A DNA stretch of 64,000 nt from Ruminococcus sp. (GTDB lineage: Bacteria > Bacillota > Clostridia > Oscillospirales > Acutalibacteraceae): contig JAFQRC010000012.1 of the NCBI GenBank assembly GCA_017410265.1, positions 62,001 through 126,000 on the forward strand, written 5' to 3'. The notes below the pieces were generated by a model that was not told the origin of the DNA, made no database searches, and was given only the letters and a program-made list of their open reading frames with translations. The position numbers were made by a program, and so were the translations under genes. Shown piece by piece: positions 55,585 through 64,000 of this stretch (position 1 is the stretch's first letter; each line of letters starts with the position of its first letter).

Positions 55585-55908
55585 AAATTCACCTACAATA
55601 TTATACATATACATATATACTTTCGTGAAAATCATACAAAATAATACAAATTTTGTCAATAACCAAATAATATATTACAAAAAGTTTATTTTTTGTATAG
55701 ATGCATTATATTTGACTCTTTCAACTAAGAAGATTTCTTTATGGTTTATCTAGCTTTAATACTTCTAGATATCTTTTAATAAACACAATAAATTGATCGC
55801 AATTAACACTTATTACTTTCACTATAACTTACATTTTAAATTTTATTTATTCTAGTTTAGTATGATATCATAAACAAACCACATGACTTTATATATCCAT
55901 AGTACAAT
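55585..55908. other. AT-rich gap upstream of the kinase gene
   Basis: Apart from the kinase promoter, I see no gene, tRNA fragment, insertion sequence or clear repeat. Its very low GC continues that of the kinase gene and suggests both arrived together. Confidence 0.5.
55631..55659 (-). promoter_or_regulatory. Sigma-A promoter of the kinase-HD gene
   Basis: Minus strand TTGACA (55654-55659), 17-bp spacer, TATGAT (55631-55636); the leader is about 40 nt. The gene should be expressed without a special factor. Confidence 0.75.
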
Positions 55909-55949
55909 AAAAGCAACCCTTATTTCTTGCTGGAATAAGGGCTGCTTTT
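55909..55949 (-). terminator. Terminator of the LacI-family regulator gene
   Basis: A minus-strand stem AAAAGCAGCCCTTATT / AATAAGGGTTGCTTTT with a 9-nt loop directly after the stop codon. Confidence 0.85.
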
Positions 55950-55950
55950 G

Positions 55951-56955
55951 TTATATCTCTTTACAAGAGTTTCTCTCAACAATTTTACATGGGAGCTTTA
56001 TTCTCATTGGGACAGGAACCGCTTGTTTGCCTTCTGTTATCAAACTGTACAATGTTGATACTCCATAGAGTCCCATTGCATAAACAGGGGCGTTCATTGT
56101 AGTAAGTGGTGGGTTTGTGTAGTTTGTGATTTCAGTGTTATTAAATCCAACGATAGATACATCATCAGGCACTTTATAACCATTTTCTTGTAAAGCACGC
56201 ATAGCACCGATTGCTATAGGGTCGCTTGCTGCGAAAAATGCTGTTGGGATGTTGCCACTTTCTATCATCAATTTTGTAGTGTTGTAGCTCGACTGAATAT
56301 TAAACTGTGTCATTCCTACATAGTCCTTATACTCAACTTCACGCTTCTCGCAAAAATCTTTGAAATAGCTGAAACGCTCATCAGGGATAGATGAATTATC
56401 CTCGTCAGTCTGTATCCCACCCAAAAAACCTATTCTTCTGTGACCTAAACTGTAGAGATATTCCATAGCAGAATTAACTGCCTGCTTAAAATCGAGTGTT
56501 ATAGATGTAATTTCAACATCATCAACAGGCATATCAAGAACTGCTAAGTTAGATGTAATAGCTTTAAGCTCGTTAAGCTCTTGTTTACTAAACTTACCTA
56601 AACATAAAATGCCATCAACTTCTTTTAGCGCTGTAAGATAATCGGAATCAGACTTAAACTTTCTTATCATATTTATCTTATTTTTTGCACAGCACTCTTC
56701 TATACCAAGACGCATCATCAGGTAGTACTGGTCTTCCATCTCTTGTGCTGCAGAAAACCACTGAAGTATTCCTATAGTGCAGTTAGACTTTGATACAATC
56801 TTCTTTTTCTTGATATATCCAAGTTCGTTAGCCGCATTAAGCACTCGCTGTTTAGTTTCAGGGGAAGTACTAAGTGTAGAGTCATTGTTAAGAATTCTGG
56901 ATACTGTAGCGACAGAAACATTAGCTTTATCTGCCACATCACGAATTGTTGCCAT
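55951..56955 (-). CDS. LacI/GalR-family transcriptional regulator
   Basis: 334 residues: an N-terminal helix-turn-helix with hinge (ATIRDVADKANVSVATVSRILNN), then a periplasmic-binding-protein-like sensor domain (GFLGGIQTDEDNSSIPDERF, FAASDPIAIGAMRALQENG, VSIVGFNNTEITNY). It is divergent from galKETM-lacZ and most likely represses them, releasing DNA on binding galactose, lactose or a derivative. It may also control itself. The ATG at 56955 follows GAGG. Confidence 0.93.
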   Translation of the reverse strand: MATIRDVADKANVSVATVSRILNNDSTLSTSPETKQRVLNAANELGYIKKKKIVSKSNCTIGILQWFSAAQEMEDQYYLMMRLGIEECCAKNKINMIRKFKSDSDYLTALKEVDGILCLGKFSKQELNELKAITSNLAVLDMPVDDVEITSITLDFKQAVNSAMEYLYSLGHRRIGFLGGIQTDEDNSSIPDERFSYFKDFCEKREVEYKDYVGMTQFNIQSSYNTTKLMIESGNIPTAFFAASDPIAIGAMRALQENGYKVPDDVSIVGFNNTEITNYTNPPLTTMNAPVYAMGLYGVSTLYSLITEGKQAVPVPMRIKLPCKIVERNSCKEI

Positions 56956-56992
56956 ATATATCAACCTCTTTTCTGATTTTATTATAGTGAAT

Positions 56993-57118
56993 GTTTACTA
57001 AAAAATCAAGTAAAATTTTAGTAAAAACGCAGAAAGTGGTTGTTTTAACTAAAAACGGAGTAAATTTTAGTAAACTTCTATTGACATTTTAGTAAACATT
57101 GAATATAATTTAGTTAAC
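56993..57118. promoter_or_regulatory. Cluster of LacI-type operator half-sites between the regulator and galK
   Basis: Six related 10-11-bp words: GTTTACTAAA (56993), TTTTAGTAAA (57016), TTTAACTAAAA (57044), TTTTAGTAAAC (57065), TTTTAGTAAAC (57087), TTTAGTTAAC (57109). One lies in the spacer of the gal promoter and one at its -10/start. Two exact copies are 22 bp apart, about two helical turns. Confidence 0.75.
57081..57109 (+). promoter_or_regulatory. Perfect sigma-A promoter of the gal-lac operon
   Basis: TTGACA (57081-57086), 17-bp spacer that contains an operator copy, TATAAT (57104-57109). Confidence 0.88.
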
Positions 57119-57166
57119 AAAGGAGATATAAACCAAATATATTAACAAATAAAAAGGGTGAGGAAA

Positions 57167-58447
57167 ATGATCAATTCAGTAACAGCTTTAGAAAACTTTA
57201 AAAACAAAGAGTACGACAATCTTTTAAAAGACATCTATGTTGATGACAGCGTACTCGACTATCAAAGACTTAGATACATACAGGCAATTATGCAGTACGA
57301 AACACTTTTCTGTCAGGATAACATTAGTATCTTTAGTGCACCGGGCAGAAGTGAGGTTTGCGGTAACCACACAGACCATCAGCACGGTAAGGTGCTCGCC
57401 ACTTCAATCAACCTGGACACAATCGGCATTGCCGCTAAAAACAACAGTAATATCGTTAGAGTGGTTTCAAACGGCTATGACATGATTACAATCGATGTCA
57501 ATGATCTTGAAATCAGAGAAGACGAAGCAGGATGTACAGAAGGTCTTGTTAGAGGTGTATTAAGAGGTATAAAGGACAGAGGTTATGAGTTAGGCGGTTT
57601 CAACGCTTATACAACAAGTGATGTTCTTATCGGTTCAGGTCTTTCATCTTCTGCCGCATTCGAAAACGTAATTGGAACAATCGTTTCAGGACTTTTCAAC
57701 GATATGAAAATCGACCCAATCACCATCGCTCAGATTTCACAGTTTGCAGAGAATGTTTACTTCAAAAAGCCTTGCGGATTGATGGACCAGATGGCATGTT
57801 CTGTTGGCGGTATGATAAACATCGATTTTAAAAATCCTGAGAAGCCAATCGTAAACAAGATTGATGTTGACTTTGAAAAATACAACTACAGCCTTTGCAT
57901 AGTTGACACAAAAGGTTCACACGTTGACCTTACAGATGATTATACTATGATACCGCTTGAAATGAAAAAGGTCGCTAACTACTTTGGTAAAGAAGTGCTT
58001 AGAGATTGCGATTCAACCAAGTTCTATCTCCATTTAAACCAAATTAGAAAGTTTGCTGGTGACAGAGCAACACTCAGAGCTTTCCACTTCTTCAAAGAAC
58101 AGCAAAATGTTGACGATGCTGTTGCAGCTCTCAGACACGATGACTTTGATGAGTTCTTAGCAGTAATCAAGAAATCAGGTAACTCATCATTCAAATATCT
58201 TCAGAATGTTTACGCAAGCAGAGACATTCAACATCAGAATGTTTCAGTAGCTTTAGCACTCAGTGGCGGACTTCTCCTACATTACGGTGTAGCAAGAGTT
58301 CACGGCGGTGGTTTCGCAGGAACAATTCAGGCGTTCGTACACAACGACTTTGTTGATAACTACAAAGGGTTCATCGACTCAGTGTTTGGAGAAAACTCCT
58401 GCCGTATATTAAAGGTTAGAAACCACGGTAGCATCAAGGTAATCTAA
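57167..58447 (+). CDS. galK: Galactokinase
   Basis: A GHMP kinase of 426 residues that phosphorylates galactose at C1. The sugar-binding signature GRSEVCGNHTDHQHGKVLA matches galactokinase, the ATP loop is GSGLSSSAAFE, and GLMDQMACSVGG and HGGGFAGTIQAF follow. The length is above the usual 390. The ATG at 57167 follows GGTGAGGA; first gene of the operon. Confidence 0.94.
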   Translation: MINSVTALENFKNKEYDNLLKDIYVDDSVLDYQRLRYIQAIMQYETLFCQDNISIFSAPGRSEVCGNHTDHQHGKVLATSINLDTIGIAAKNNSNIVRVVSNGYDMITIDVNDLEIREDEAGCTEGLVRGVLRGIKDRGYELGGFNAYTTSDVLIGSGLSSSAAFENVIGTIVSGLFNDMKIDPITIAQISQFAENVYFKKPCGLMDQMACSVGGMINIDFKNPEKPIVNKIDVDFEKYNYSLCIVDTKGSHVDLTDDYTMIPLEMKKVANYFGKEVLRDCDSTKFYLHLNQIRKFAGDRATLRAFHFFKEQQNVDDAVAALRHDDFDEFLAVIKKSGNSSFKYLQNVYASRDIQHQNVSVALALSGGLLLHYGVARVHGGGFAGTIQAFVHNDFVDNYKGFIDSVFGENSCRILKVRNHGSIKVI

Positions 58448-58459
58448 GAGGTAATTGAT

Positions 58460-59449
58460 ATGAAAATATTAGTTCTCGGCGGAGCAGGATATATCGGCTC
58501 ACACACAGTTTACAGACTTATTGAACAAGGTCATCATGCAGTTGTCTTGGATAATCTTGAAACAGGTTACGAAAAAGCAGTACACAAAGACGCTAAGTTT
58601 TACAAGGGTGACCTTCGAAACAAAGCTGACATTGATAATGTTCTGGATTTAGAAAAAGACATTGATGCGGTTATCCACTTTGCAGCTAACTCACTCGTTG
58701 GCGAAAGTATGGTAAAACCTCTCAAATACTATGATAACAATATCTACGGCACAAAGGTTTTGCTTGAATCTTTAGTCAGCCACGGTATCAAAAACATCGT
58801 ATTTTCTTCAACTGCCGCTACATACGGCGAACCTGTTAACACTCCAATCTTAGAGAGTGACCCAACAGTTCCTACAAATTGCTACGGTGAAACCAAAAGA
58901 GCGATGGAGAGAATGTTTTACTGGACAGAAAAAGCTCATGGTATCAAATACGTTTCACTGAGATACTTCAACGCTTGCGGTGCTCACATAGACGGAAACA
59001 TTGGCGAAGCACACAACCCTGAATCACATCTTATTCCAATCATTTTGCAGGTAGCAAATGGAACTCGAGACCACATCAGTATTTTCGGTACTGATTATGA
59101 TACAAAAGACGGTACTTGTATCAGAGATTATATTCATGTAACTGACCTTGCACAGGCTCACATCTTAGCTGTTGAGTATCTCTTAAACGGTGGAGAAAGC
59201 GATATCTTCAATCTTGGAAACGGAGTAGGTTTCTCGGTAAAAGAAGTTATCGAAACAGCAAGAAAAGTCACAGGTAAAGAAATCAAAGTAGTAGAAGAAT
59301 CAAGACGAGCAGGTGACCCTGCAGTACTGATTGCTTCCAGTGAAAAAGCAAAGCGAGTGCTCAACTGGAAACCACAGTACGACGACCTTTCAACAATAAT
59401 TAAAACAGCCTGGAAATGGCACAGTACTCATAAAAACGGATATATGTAA
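58460..59449 (+). CDS. galE: UDP-glucose 4-epimerase
   Basis: An extended SDR of 329 residues interconverting UDP-galactose and UDP-glucose. NAD loop GGAGYIGSHT (residues 7-16), Ser/Thr in FSSTAATYGE, catalytic YGETK (YxxxK). It lies 12 bp after galK. Confidence 0.97.
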   Translation: MKILVLGGAGYIGSHTVYRLIEQGHHAVVLDNLETGYEKAVHKDAKFYKGDLRNKADIDNVLDLEKDIDAVIHFAANSLVGESMVKPLKYYDNNIYGTKVLLESLVSHGIKNIVFSSTAATYGEPVNTPILESDPTVPTNCYGETKRAMERMFYWTEKAHGIKYVSLRYFNACGAHIDGNIGEAHNPESHLIPIILQVANGTRDHISIFGTDYDTKDGTCIRDYIHVTDLAQAHILAVEYLLNGGESDIFNLGNGVGFSVKEVIETARKVTGKEIKVVEESRRAGDPAVLIASSEKAKRVLNWKPQYDDLSTIIKTAWKWHSTHKNGYM

Positions 59450-59473
59450 AGTCATATAAGGGGCGGTATTTTT

Positions 59474-60985
59474 ATGAAAAGTATTTACAGTCAGATAATA
59501 AGACTTGTTTCTTACGGCATAAACGTTGGTTTAATTGAGTCGGAAGACAAAATATATGTTACAAATTCACTTATGGAAATCATGGAACTTGACGAACCTG
59601 ACGGCGATTTCGATATAGCACTCACAGATGATAACGTTGATGATCTTGAGGATATACTGAAAAATCTTCTTAATATGGCTTATGAAAAGGGTTTGTTCCC
59701 TGAAAACACAGTTACATACAGAGATTTGTTCGATGTAAAGCTGATGAACACAATGATAAAACGTCCATCAGAAGTTATCAAAGACTTTTGGGACTATTAC
59801 GCAGTATCTGCAAAAAATGCAACAGATGCTTATTACAAGCTCAGTTGCGACAGCGATTACATCAGAAGATACAGAATTAAGAAAGATTTGAAATGGAAAG
59901 CTCAGACCGAATACGGTGAGATAGATATCACAATAAATCTTTCTAAACCTGAAAAAGACCCAAAGGCTATAGCACAGGCAAAACTTCAAAAACAGTCAGG
60001 TTATCCTAAATGCCTTTTGTGTAAAGAAAACGAAGGCTATAAAGGTAGAATAAATCATCCTGCTAGACAGAATCATAGAATCATCCCCATTGAAATAAAT
60101 CACGAGGACTGGTTTATGCAATACTCACCATACGTTTACTACAACGAACACTGCATCGTATTTAACAGTAAACATACACCTATGGTGATAGATAACACGA
60201 TATTCTCTAAATTGTTAGATTTCATTTCCTTATTCCCTCATTACATTATCGGCTCAAACGCCGACCTTCCGATTGTGGGCGGTTCAATTTTGACACACGA
60301 ACACTTTCAGGGTGGCAGATACGAATTCGCCCTCAATCGTGCAGAGGTTGATAGAACTTTCAAAATCGAGGGTTTTGAGGATGTAGAGTGTTCAGTAGTT
60401 AAATGGCCTATGTCAGTAATAAGACTGAGCAGTAAGTATAAGGAAAACATCACACCACTCGCTTGCCACATCTTAGAAAAATGGAGAGCATACACAGACG
60501 AAGAAGCTTTCATCTTCGCTCAGACAAATGGTGAGATACATAACACAATCACACCAATCGCTTCAATGAAAGACGAAAAATTCATCATAGACTTAGTCTT
60601 GAGAAATAACATCACAACTGATGAACATCCATTCGGTGTTTATCATCCACACGAAAAACTTCACCACATCAAGAAAGAGAACATCGGTTTGATCGAAGTT
60701 ATGGGTCTGGCGGTATTACCATCAAGATTGAAGAAAGAAATCTCTTTACTTAGAGAAGCTATTCTAAGTGGAGCTGACATATCAAATATTAAAGAAATCA
60801 GCAAGCACGCTCTATGGGTATCAGAATTTCTCAAAAACTACGACAATGTAAATGAAGAAAACATTGATGACATCATCAAAGCTGAAATCGGAAAAGTGTT
60901 CTTGGAAGTACTCAAAGACGCAGGAGTATTCAAGAGAACTGAGGACGGACAAAAAGCTTTTGACAGATTCATAGCCACATTATAG
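59474..60985 (+). CDS. galT: UDP-glucose-hexose-1-phosphate uridylyltransferase, class II
   Basis: 503 residues, the Firmicute GalT2 type, not the ~350-residue HPHPQ type. The catalytic histidine motif appears in GSILTHEHFQGG. KCLLCKENEGYKGRINHPARQNHRIIPI is characteristic of the family. It transfers UMP between glucose-1-P and galactose-1-P. It lies 24 bp after galE with a GGGGCGG-type site. Confidence 0.95.
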   Translation: MKSIYSQIIRLVSYGINVGLIESEDKIYVTNSLMEIMELDEPDGDFDIALTDDNVDDLEDILKNLLNMAYEKGLFPENTVTYRDLFDVKLMNTMIKRPSEVIKDFWDYYAVSAKNATDAYYKLSCDSDYIRRYRIKKDLKWKAQTEYGEIDITINLSKPEKDPKAIAQAKLQKQSGYPKCLLCKENEGYKGRINHPARQNHRIIPIEINHEDWFMQYSPYVYYNEHCIVFNSKHTPMVIDNTIFSKLLDFISLFPHYIIGSNADLPIVGGSILTHEHFQGGRYEFALNRAEVDRTFKIEGFEDVECSVVKWPMSVIRLSSKYKENITPLACHILEKWRAYTDEEAFIFAQTNGEIHNTITPIASMKDEKFIIDLVLRNNITTDEHPFGVYHPHEKLHHIKKENIGLIEVMGLAVLPSRLKKEISLLREAILSGADISNIKEISKHALWVSEFLKNYDNVNEENIDDIIKAEIGKVFLEVLKDAGVFKRTEDGQKAFDRFIATL

Positions 60986-60995
60986 GAGAAACATT

Positions 60996-62045
60996 ATGGC
61001 GATTATCACAATACATCCTTTCGGTACAGATAAAAACGGCAATATGGTAAATTGCTACACAATCATAAATAAAAAAGGAGCAAGCGTAACGCTCAGCTCA
61101 CTCGGAGCATCAGTAGTATCAATCAAGGTTCCTGATAAAAACGGTATTATGACAGATGTAGTGCTCGGTTACGATACTATAGATGGTTACGAAAAAGGTA
61201 CAGAATACTTCGGCGCTACAATCGGCAGATGTAGTGGACGTATTAAAAACGGATGCTTCAGCCTCAACAGAAAAAAGTACAATCTCCCTATCAACAACGG
61301 CAACAATCATCTCCATGGTGGTTTTGATAGTTTCAGCCGAAAGATGTGGGATGTAAAAATGGACTGTGGCGATGTTGTGTTCAGTCTTGTATCTCCTGAT
61401 GGCGACGAGGGTTATCCTGGAGAAATGAAAGTTACTGTCAGATACTCATTCGATGATAACAACGTACTGACAATCAAGTACGATGCGACATCAGACCAAG
61501 ACACAATCTGCAATCTTACAAACCACTCCTACTTCAACTTAAACGGTCACAACACTTCATCACTTGCCGACCACACCTTAAGCATCAACGCATTAAACTA
61601 TCTCGAACTTGATAGCGAACTGATTCCTACCGGAAAACAAACGAAGGTGAATAACACTCCATTTGATTTCACAGTAGAGAAAAACTTATTTGATGCTTTA
61701 AAAGAAGAACACCCACAGCTTACTACAGCAAAAGGTTTTGACCACAGCTTCATAGCACCTAAAGAAAAAGATGTCTTAAGCTTTATGGCTAGTGCTACAG
61801 GTTTAAAAAGCGGTATAACACTTGATTGCTATTCAACTCAGCCGATTTTACACCTCTACACAGCAAACTACGTGGATACAGAAAACGGTAAAAACAAATC
61901 TTGCTACAAAAACTACAGCGGTTTTTGTATGGAAGCTCAGGGATACCCCGATGCAGTTAATCACAAGAATTTCCCAACCACAGTGCTAACAGCTAAAACA
62001 CATTACAACCAAACAACTAAATTTGCTTTTTCAATAAACAAATAA
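60996..62045 (+). CDS. galM: Aldose 1-epimerase (mutarotase)
   Basis: 349 residues that convert beta- to alpha-galactose, the form galactokinase uses. Hallmarks: GRCSGRIKNGCF, NNGNNHLHGG with a catalytic His, LTNHSYFNLNGH with the second His, and a C-terminal GFCMEAQGYPDAVNH with the catalytic Glu. GGAGAAAC precedes the ATG, 10 bp after galT. Confidence 0.96.
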   Translation: MAIITIHPFGTDKNGNMVNCYTIINKKGASVTLSSLGASVVSIKVPDKNGIMTDVVLGYDTIDGYEKGTEYFGATIGRCSGRIKNGCFSLNRKKYNLPINNGNNHLHGGFDSFSRKMWDVKMDCGDVVFSLVSPDGDEGYPGEMKVTVRYSFDDNNVLTIKYDATSDQDTICNLTNHSYFNLNGHNTSSLADHTLSINALNYLELDSELIPTGKQTKVNNTPFDFTVEKNLFDALKEEHPQLTTAKGFDHSFIAPKEKDVLSFMASATGLKSGITLDCYSTQPILHLYTANYVDTENGKNKSCYKNYSGFCMEAQGYPDAVNHKNFPTTVLTAKTHYNQTTKFAFSINK

Positions 62046-62060
62046 TAAGGAGGAAATGAA

Positions 62061-64000
62061 ATGATTATCAAAAAACATTACGAAGACCTGAATGTACTAC
62101 ACGAGAACACTTTAGACAATCGTTCTTATTACATTCCTGCTTCAAAACTCACTGATAATCTTGATGAACACAGAGAAAGCTCGGACCGATTCTTGCTTTT
62201 GAGTGGTGAGTGGAACTTCAAGTATTTCAAGAGCGTTTATGATTTACAGAACAAGTTCTACGAGCTTTGCGACAGCAACGAGGATTTCATCAAGGTAGCT
62301 GTTCCGTCAGATTGGCAGAACTACGGTTTTGATTATGAACAGTACACAAATGTTGAGTATCCTATCCCGTTTGACCCACCATTTGTCCCTCACGAAAACC
62401 CTTGCGGTGCTTATGTGAAAGAGTTTGATTATCATACAGACGATAATGCAAACAGGGCTTTCTTGAACTTTGAGGGTGTTGACTCTTGCTTCTATGTATG
62501 GCTCAACGGTCACTATGTAGGCTACAGTCAGGTTTCTCACTCAACAAGCGAGTTTGAAATCACACAATTTCTTACAGAAGGCAAGAACAAACTTGCTGTT
62601 TTAGTTCTCAAGTGGTGTGACGGCACTTATCTTGAAGATCAGGACAAATTCAGAAAGAGCGGTATCTTCCGTGATGTCTACATTCTTAACAGACCACAGA
62701 AAGCAGTTTTTGACTACTTCACAACCACTAACATCAAGGAAGGTAAAACAGATGTTGAAATCGCAGTGAACTTCATCGACGAAGAAATCACACCGCTTTC
62801 AATTTCATTGTATGATGCTAACAACAACCTCGTTGGCAAAGCTACTGAAAAAGTTGACAACGATAGTTCATATCAGCAGGTATTCGCAATCGAGGTTTTA
62901 AACCCTACATTATGGAATCCTGAAGAGCCATATCTCTACACTCTTATCATCGAGTCAGAAAACGAAGTTATCACTGATAAGGTTGGTATCAGAGAGATAT
63001 ACATTAAAGACGAGATTCTCTACCTCAATGGTCAAAAAATCAAATTCCGTGGTGTTAACCGACATGATTCTGACCCTGTAACAGGCTTTACAATCAGCTT
63101 AGAGCAGATGAAGAAAGACTTGTTTATGATTAAAGCTCACAACTTCAACGCTATTCGTACAAGTCACTATCCTAACTCACCTGTTTTCTATCAGCTTTGC
63201 GACAAATACGGCTTCCTCGTAATTGATGAAGCTGACCACGAAAGCCACGGTGTTGCAGAGATTTTCTACAAGAATAACGCTTGGGAAAACCACTGTGAAA
63301 TGTGGAACATTCCTTTAGCTGATAACCCTGTATGGTTAGAGCCGACTATGGACCGCACTCAGAGATGTGTACATAGAGATAAGAACAGACCATCTGTTGT
63401 TATCTGGTCAATGGGTAACGAAAGTGCTTACGGTTACTGCTTCGAAAAAGCATTAGAGTGGACGAAGGTATTCGATCCTACTCGTCTCACTCACTACGAA
63501 GGTGCTCACTACAGAAATCACAGCAAAAAGTATGACTTCTCAAATCTTGACTTCTACAGCAGAATGTACCCATCATTCGAAGAAATCGACGATTTCCTTA
63601 TGGGCAACTACAGAAAGCCTTACATCACCTGTGAATACAGCCACGCAATGGGCAATGGTCCTGGAGATTTTGAAGATTACTTCCAGGTATTCCACGCACA
63701 CGACAACATCTGTGGTGGTTTCGTTTGGGAATGGTGTGACCACGCTATCTACAAGGGTATGGGTGAAAACGGAAAGCCTATCTACTACTACGGTGGTGAC
63801 CACAACGAGTATCCTCACTTCTCAAACTTCTGTATGGATGGTCTTGTATATCCTGACAGGACACCACACACAGGCTTACTTGAATACAAAAACGTTCATC
63901 GACCACTCAGAGTAAAAGAGTTTAATCAGAAAAACGGCAGACTTGTTCTTCACAACTATATGGATTTTGTAGACGCAAAGGATTATGTAAATCTCCGCTA
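62061..64000 (+). CDS. lacZ: Beta-galactosidase, GH2 (3' end outside window)
   Basis: About 646 codons are visible. The ATG at 62061 follows AAGGAGG. The sugar-binding domain is followed by an Ig-like domain and the TIM barrel. The acid/base is E454 in SMGNESAYGY and the nucleophile E525 in TCEYSHAMGNG, both LacZ-type. No signal peptide, so it is cytoplasmic and hydrolyses imported lactose or galactosides. The reading frame is open to the right edge. It feeds galactose into the four genes upstream. Confidence 0.96.
   Translation, partial: MIIKKHYEDLNVLHENTLDNRSYYIPASKLTDNLDEHRESSDRFLLLSGEWNFKYFKSVYDLQNKFYELCDSNEDFIKVAVPSDWQNYGFDYEQYTNVEYPIPFDPPFVPHENPCGAYVKEFDYHTDDNANRAFLNFEGVDSCFYVWLNGHYVGYSQVSHSTSEFEITQFLTEGKNKLAVLVLKWCDGTYLEDQDKFRKSGIFRDVYILNRPQKAVFDYFTTTNIKEGKTDVEIAVNFIDEEITPLSISLYDANNNLVGKATEKVDNDSSYQQVFAIEVLNPTLWNPEEPYLYTLIIESENEVITDKVGIREIYIKDEILYLNGQKIKFRGVNRHDSDPVTGFTISLEQMKKDLFMIKAHNFNAIRTSHYPNSPVFYQLCDKYGFLVIDEADHESHGVAEIFYKNNAWENHCEMWNIPLADNPVWLEPTMDRTQRCVHRDKNRPSVVIWSMGNESAYGYCFEKALEWTKVFDPTRLTHYEGAHYRNHSKKYDFSNLDFYSRMYPSFEEIDDFLMGNYRKPYITCEYSHAMGNGPGDFEDYFQVFHAHDNICGGFVWEWCDHAIYKGMGENGKPIYYYGGDHNEYPHFSNFCMDGLVYPDRTPHTGLLEYKNVHRPLRVKEFNQKNGRLVLHNYMDFVDAKDYVNLR

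Noticed and set aside
53045..55950. Integrated element with tRNA-derived att sites
   Set aside because: No integrase and no second copy of the tRNA 3' end was found in the window, so I did not annotate attL/attR.

Overview
The window looks like chromosome of a spore-forming gut Clostridia bacterium close to Ruminococcus (R. bromii-like Oscillospiraceae). The pointers are: a sporulation sigma factor of the SigG type, ThyX instead of ThyA, a low-to-moderate GC content, TTGACA/TATAAT promoters with 17-bp spacers, strong AGGAGG ribosome binding sites, and a secreted alpha-amylase that carries starch-binding modules and a dockerin, as in the amylosomes of starch-degrading ruminococci. This assignment is inference; no 16S gene is present.

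Positions 1-29845 are mostly housekeeping genes on the minus strand, in runs that are probably operons: (i) tepA-uppP-ftsK-ygiQ-tyrS-mscL (8077 to 1); (ii) hit-apt-comEC-holA-Toprim/DUF4093-rubrerythrin (14885 to 9571); (iii) yceD-rpmF, then after a terminator DUF512 radical SAM-der-plsY (20530 to 16425); (iv) alaS behind an alanine T-box riboswitch (23692 to 20729); (v) thyX-tmk-DUF2156-DJ-1-fau-mltG-U32 peptidase (29845 to 23711). A plus-strand CNNM/CBS transporter (8270) and the dacF carboxypeptidase (16294) stand alone.

Positions 30000-38925 hold small membrane proteins, a cysteine-rich 59-residue protein followed by a two-subunit chromate transporter, an AqpZ-type aquaporin, sigG with a leader hairpin covering its ribosome binding site, rmuC, an S1-domain protein, a cyclophilin lipoprotein and a HAD phosphatase. 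Positions 38951-43206 are a potABCD polyamine uptake operon on the minus strand.

Positions 43706-52563 are cell-surface genes. First comes a 1164-residue modular amylase. It is followed by a two-gene polymer-export ABC transporter, an unusual fusion of a degenerate SDR-like domain to a LicD transferase, and TarI and TarJ for CDP-ribitol. Together these suggest assembly and export of a ribitol-phosphate wall polymer.

Positions 52618-55950 are the least ordinary part. A perfect promoter starts a roughly 390-nt non-coding, self-repeating leader. The leader contains a split, decayed tRNA-Leu copy and runs into an intact tRNA-Leu(CAG). Next to it, on the other strand and visibly AT-rich, is a lone 778-residue protein: an active-looking Ser/Thr kinase joined to a SAMHD1-like HD domain that has lost nearly all its metal ligands. 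I see this gene as the best candidate for an undescribed system.

Positions 55951-64000 are a galactose/lactose locus: a LacI-family regulator divergent from galK-galE-galT-galM-lacZ, with six copies of a TTTAGTAAAC-like operator in the shared promoter region. The lacZ gene runs off the right edge.
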